From contig DAINCF010000427.1 of assembly GCA_036732565.1 (NCBI GenBank), positions 1-6,356 on the forward strand: a stretch of 6,356 nt of DNA, written 5' to 3'. Source of the stretch: JAIVJN01 sp036732565 (GTDB lineage Bacteria > Acidobacteriota > Vicinamibacteria > Vicinamibacterales > UBA2999). Every line of letters begins with the position of its first letter. The stretch's first letter is position 1. Positions 6,131 to 6,356 of the stretch are shown here, in pieces. Below the pieces are notes generated by a model. The model saw only the letters and a list, made by a program, of their open reading frames with translations. It did no database searches and was not told the DNA's origin. The position numbers and the translations under genes are program-made.

Positions 6131-6150
6131 GAGTCGCGAGGACGCGATTC
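6131..6150 (+). other. Leader hairpin just upstream of the spy-like ribosome site
   Basis: GAGTCGCG (6131..6138) and CGCGATTC (6143..6150) form an 8-bp stem with one G-U pair and an AGGA loop. It ends 5 bases before the Shine-Dalgarno GGAGG. No T-run follows, so it is not a terminator. It could stabilise the mRNA 5' end or tune translation, or be chance in G+C-rich DNA. Confidence 0.4.
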
Positions 6151-6155
6151 GACAT

Positions 6156-6160
6156 GGAGG
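6156..6160 (+). promoter_or_regulatory. Shine-Dalgarno of the spy-like gene
   Basis: GGAGG lies 6 bases before ATG 6167. It is a strong, well-placed site that fixes the start of this partial gene. Confidence 0.8.
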
Positions 6161-6166
6161 ACAGCA

Positions 6167-6356
6167 ATGACACGAGTTCGTTTACTCACGTTCGGCGCCA
6201 TCGTCGCCGCCGTGGTGGCCGTTGGCGCCGCGGTGCACGCGCAGGGACCCGGACCGGATGGACATCGCGGTCGGTTCGGGCGCTTCGGGGGGCCGGGCGG
6301 GGATCTGCCGCTTCGCGCGCTCGACCTGACCGACGCACAGCGACAGCAGGTGCGCG
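6167..6356 (+). CDS. Spy/CpxP-family (LTXXQ motif) periplasmic protein, 5' part
   Basis: The first 63 codons of a secreted protein cut by the right edge; this gene is too short in the window to stand out by length. It opens MTRVRLLTFGAIVAAVVAVG and continues to VHA|QG, a good Sec signal peptide with a probable cleavage after residue 25. A Gly/Arg/Phe-rich linker (GHRGRFGRFGGPGG) follows, then LRALDLTDAQRQQVR, where LTDAQ matches the LTXXQ motif that defines the Spy/CpxP/periplasmic metal-sensor family. Known members are small periplasmic helical chaperones or stress sensors, with Spy controlled by BaeSR and CpxAR and CpxP controlled by CpxAR. It is 111 bases downstream of the permease on the same strand, so it may be cotranscribed or have its own promoter; motifs shared with the divergent region favour common control (inference). 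The family call rests on signal peptide plus one motif, as the rest is outside the window. Confidence 0.82.
   Translation, partial: MTRVRLLTFGAIVAAVVAVGAAVHAQGPGPDGHRGRFGRFGGPGGDLPLRALDLTDAQRQQVR

Overview
The window is a compact envelope-stress or efflux locus from a high-GC (roughly two thirds G+C), diderm-type bacterium. The evidence for a double membrane is a MacA-like periplasmic adaptor, a MacB/FtsX-type permease and a Spy/CpxP-type periplasmic protein. A GGGGCGGCTCG-type palindrome and a CGGAGTC-like heptamer repeat recall accessory repeats I associate with Acidobacteriota (Vicinamibacteria-like) and similar soil lineages. That placement is a low-confidence inference; nothing in the sequence proves the taxon.

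Minus strand, left part. An OmpR/PhoB-family response regulator (1780..2541) and a HAMP-containing sensor histidine kinase (285..1787) overlap by 8 bases and form one two-component operon. Downstream of the kinase on the same strand lies the 5' part of an unrecognised gene (209 to the left edge).

Centre, 2542..2723. A 182-base divergent intergenic region contains a perfect 22-bp palindrome nested in further inverted repeats, a pair of near-identical decamers 33 bp apart, and two short motifs that recur upstream of the last gene.

Plus strand, right part. A MacA-like adaptor (2724..4055), an ABC ATPase (4052..4825) and a FtsX/MacB-type permease (4835..6055) form a tight tripartite efflux operon. 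The ATPase and permease are in the same reading frame, separated by one TAG codon and nine bases, so together they look like a MacB cut in two. After 111 bases with an inverted repeat and a leader hairpin comes the start of a Spy/CpxP-like (LTXXQ) secreted protein, cut by the right edge.

Likely working model: the kinase senses an envelope or chemical signal, the regulator acts on the divergent region (and perhaps on the last gene's leader), and the output is an ATP-driven MacAB-like pump plus a periplasmic chaperone or sensor. This resembles the logic of E. coli BaeSR (mdt pump plus spy) and CpxAR (cpxP). No outer-membrane TolC-type channel gene is in the window. No tRNA, rRNA, CRISPR array, transposase or convincing rho-independent terminator was seen.
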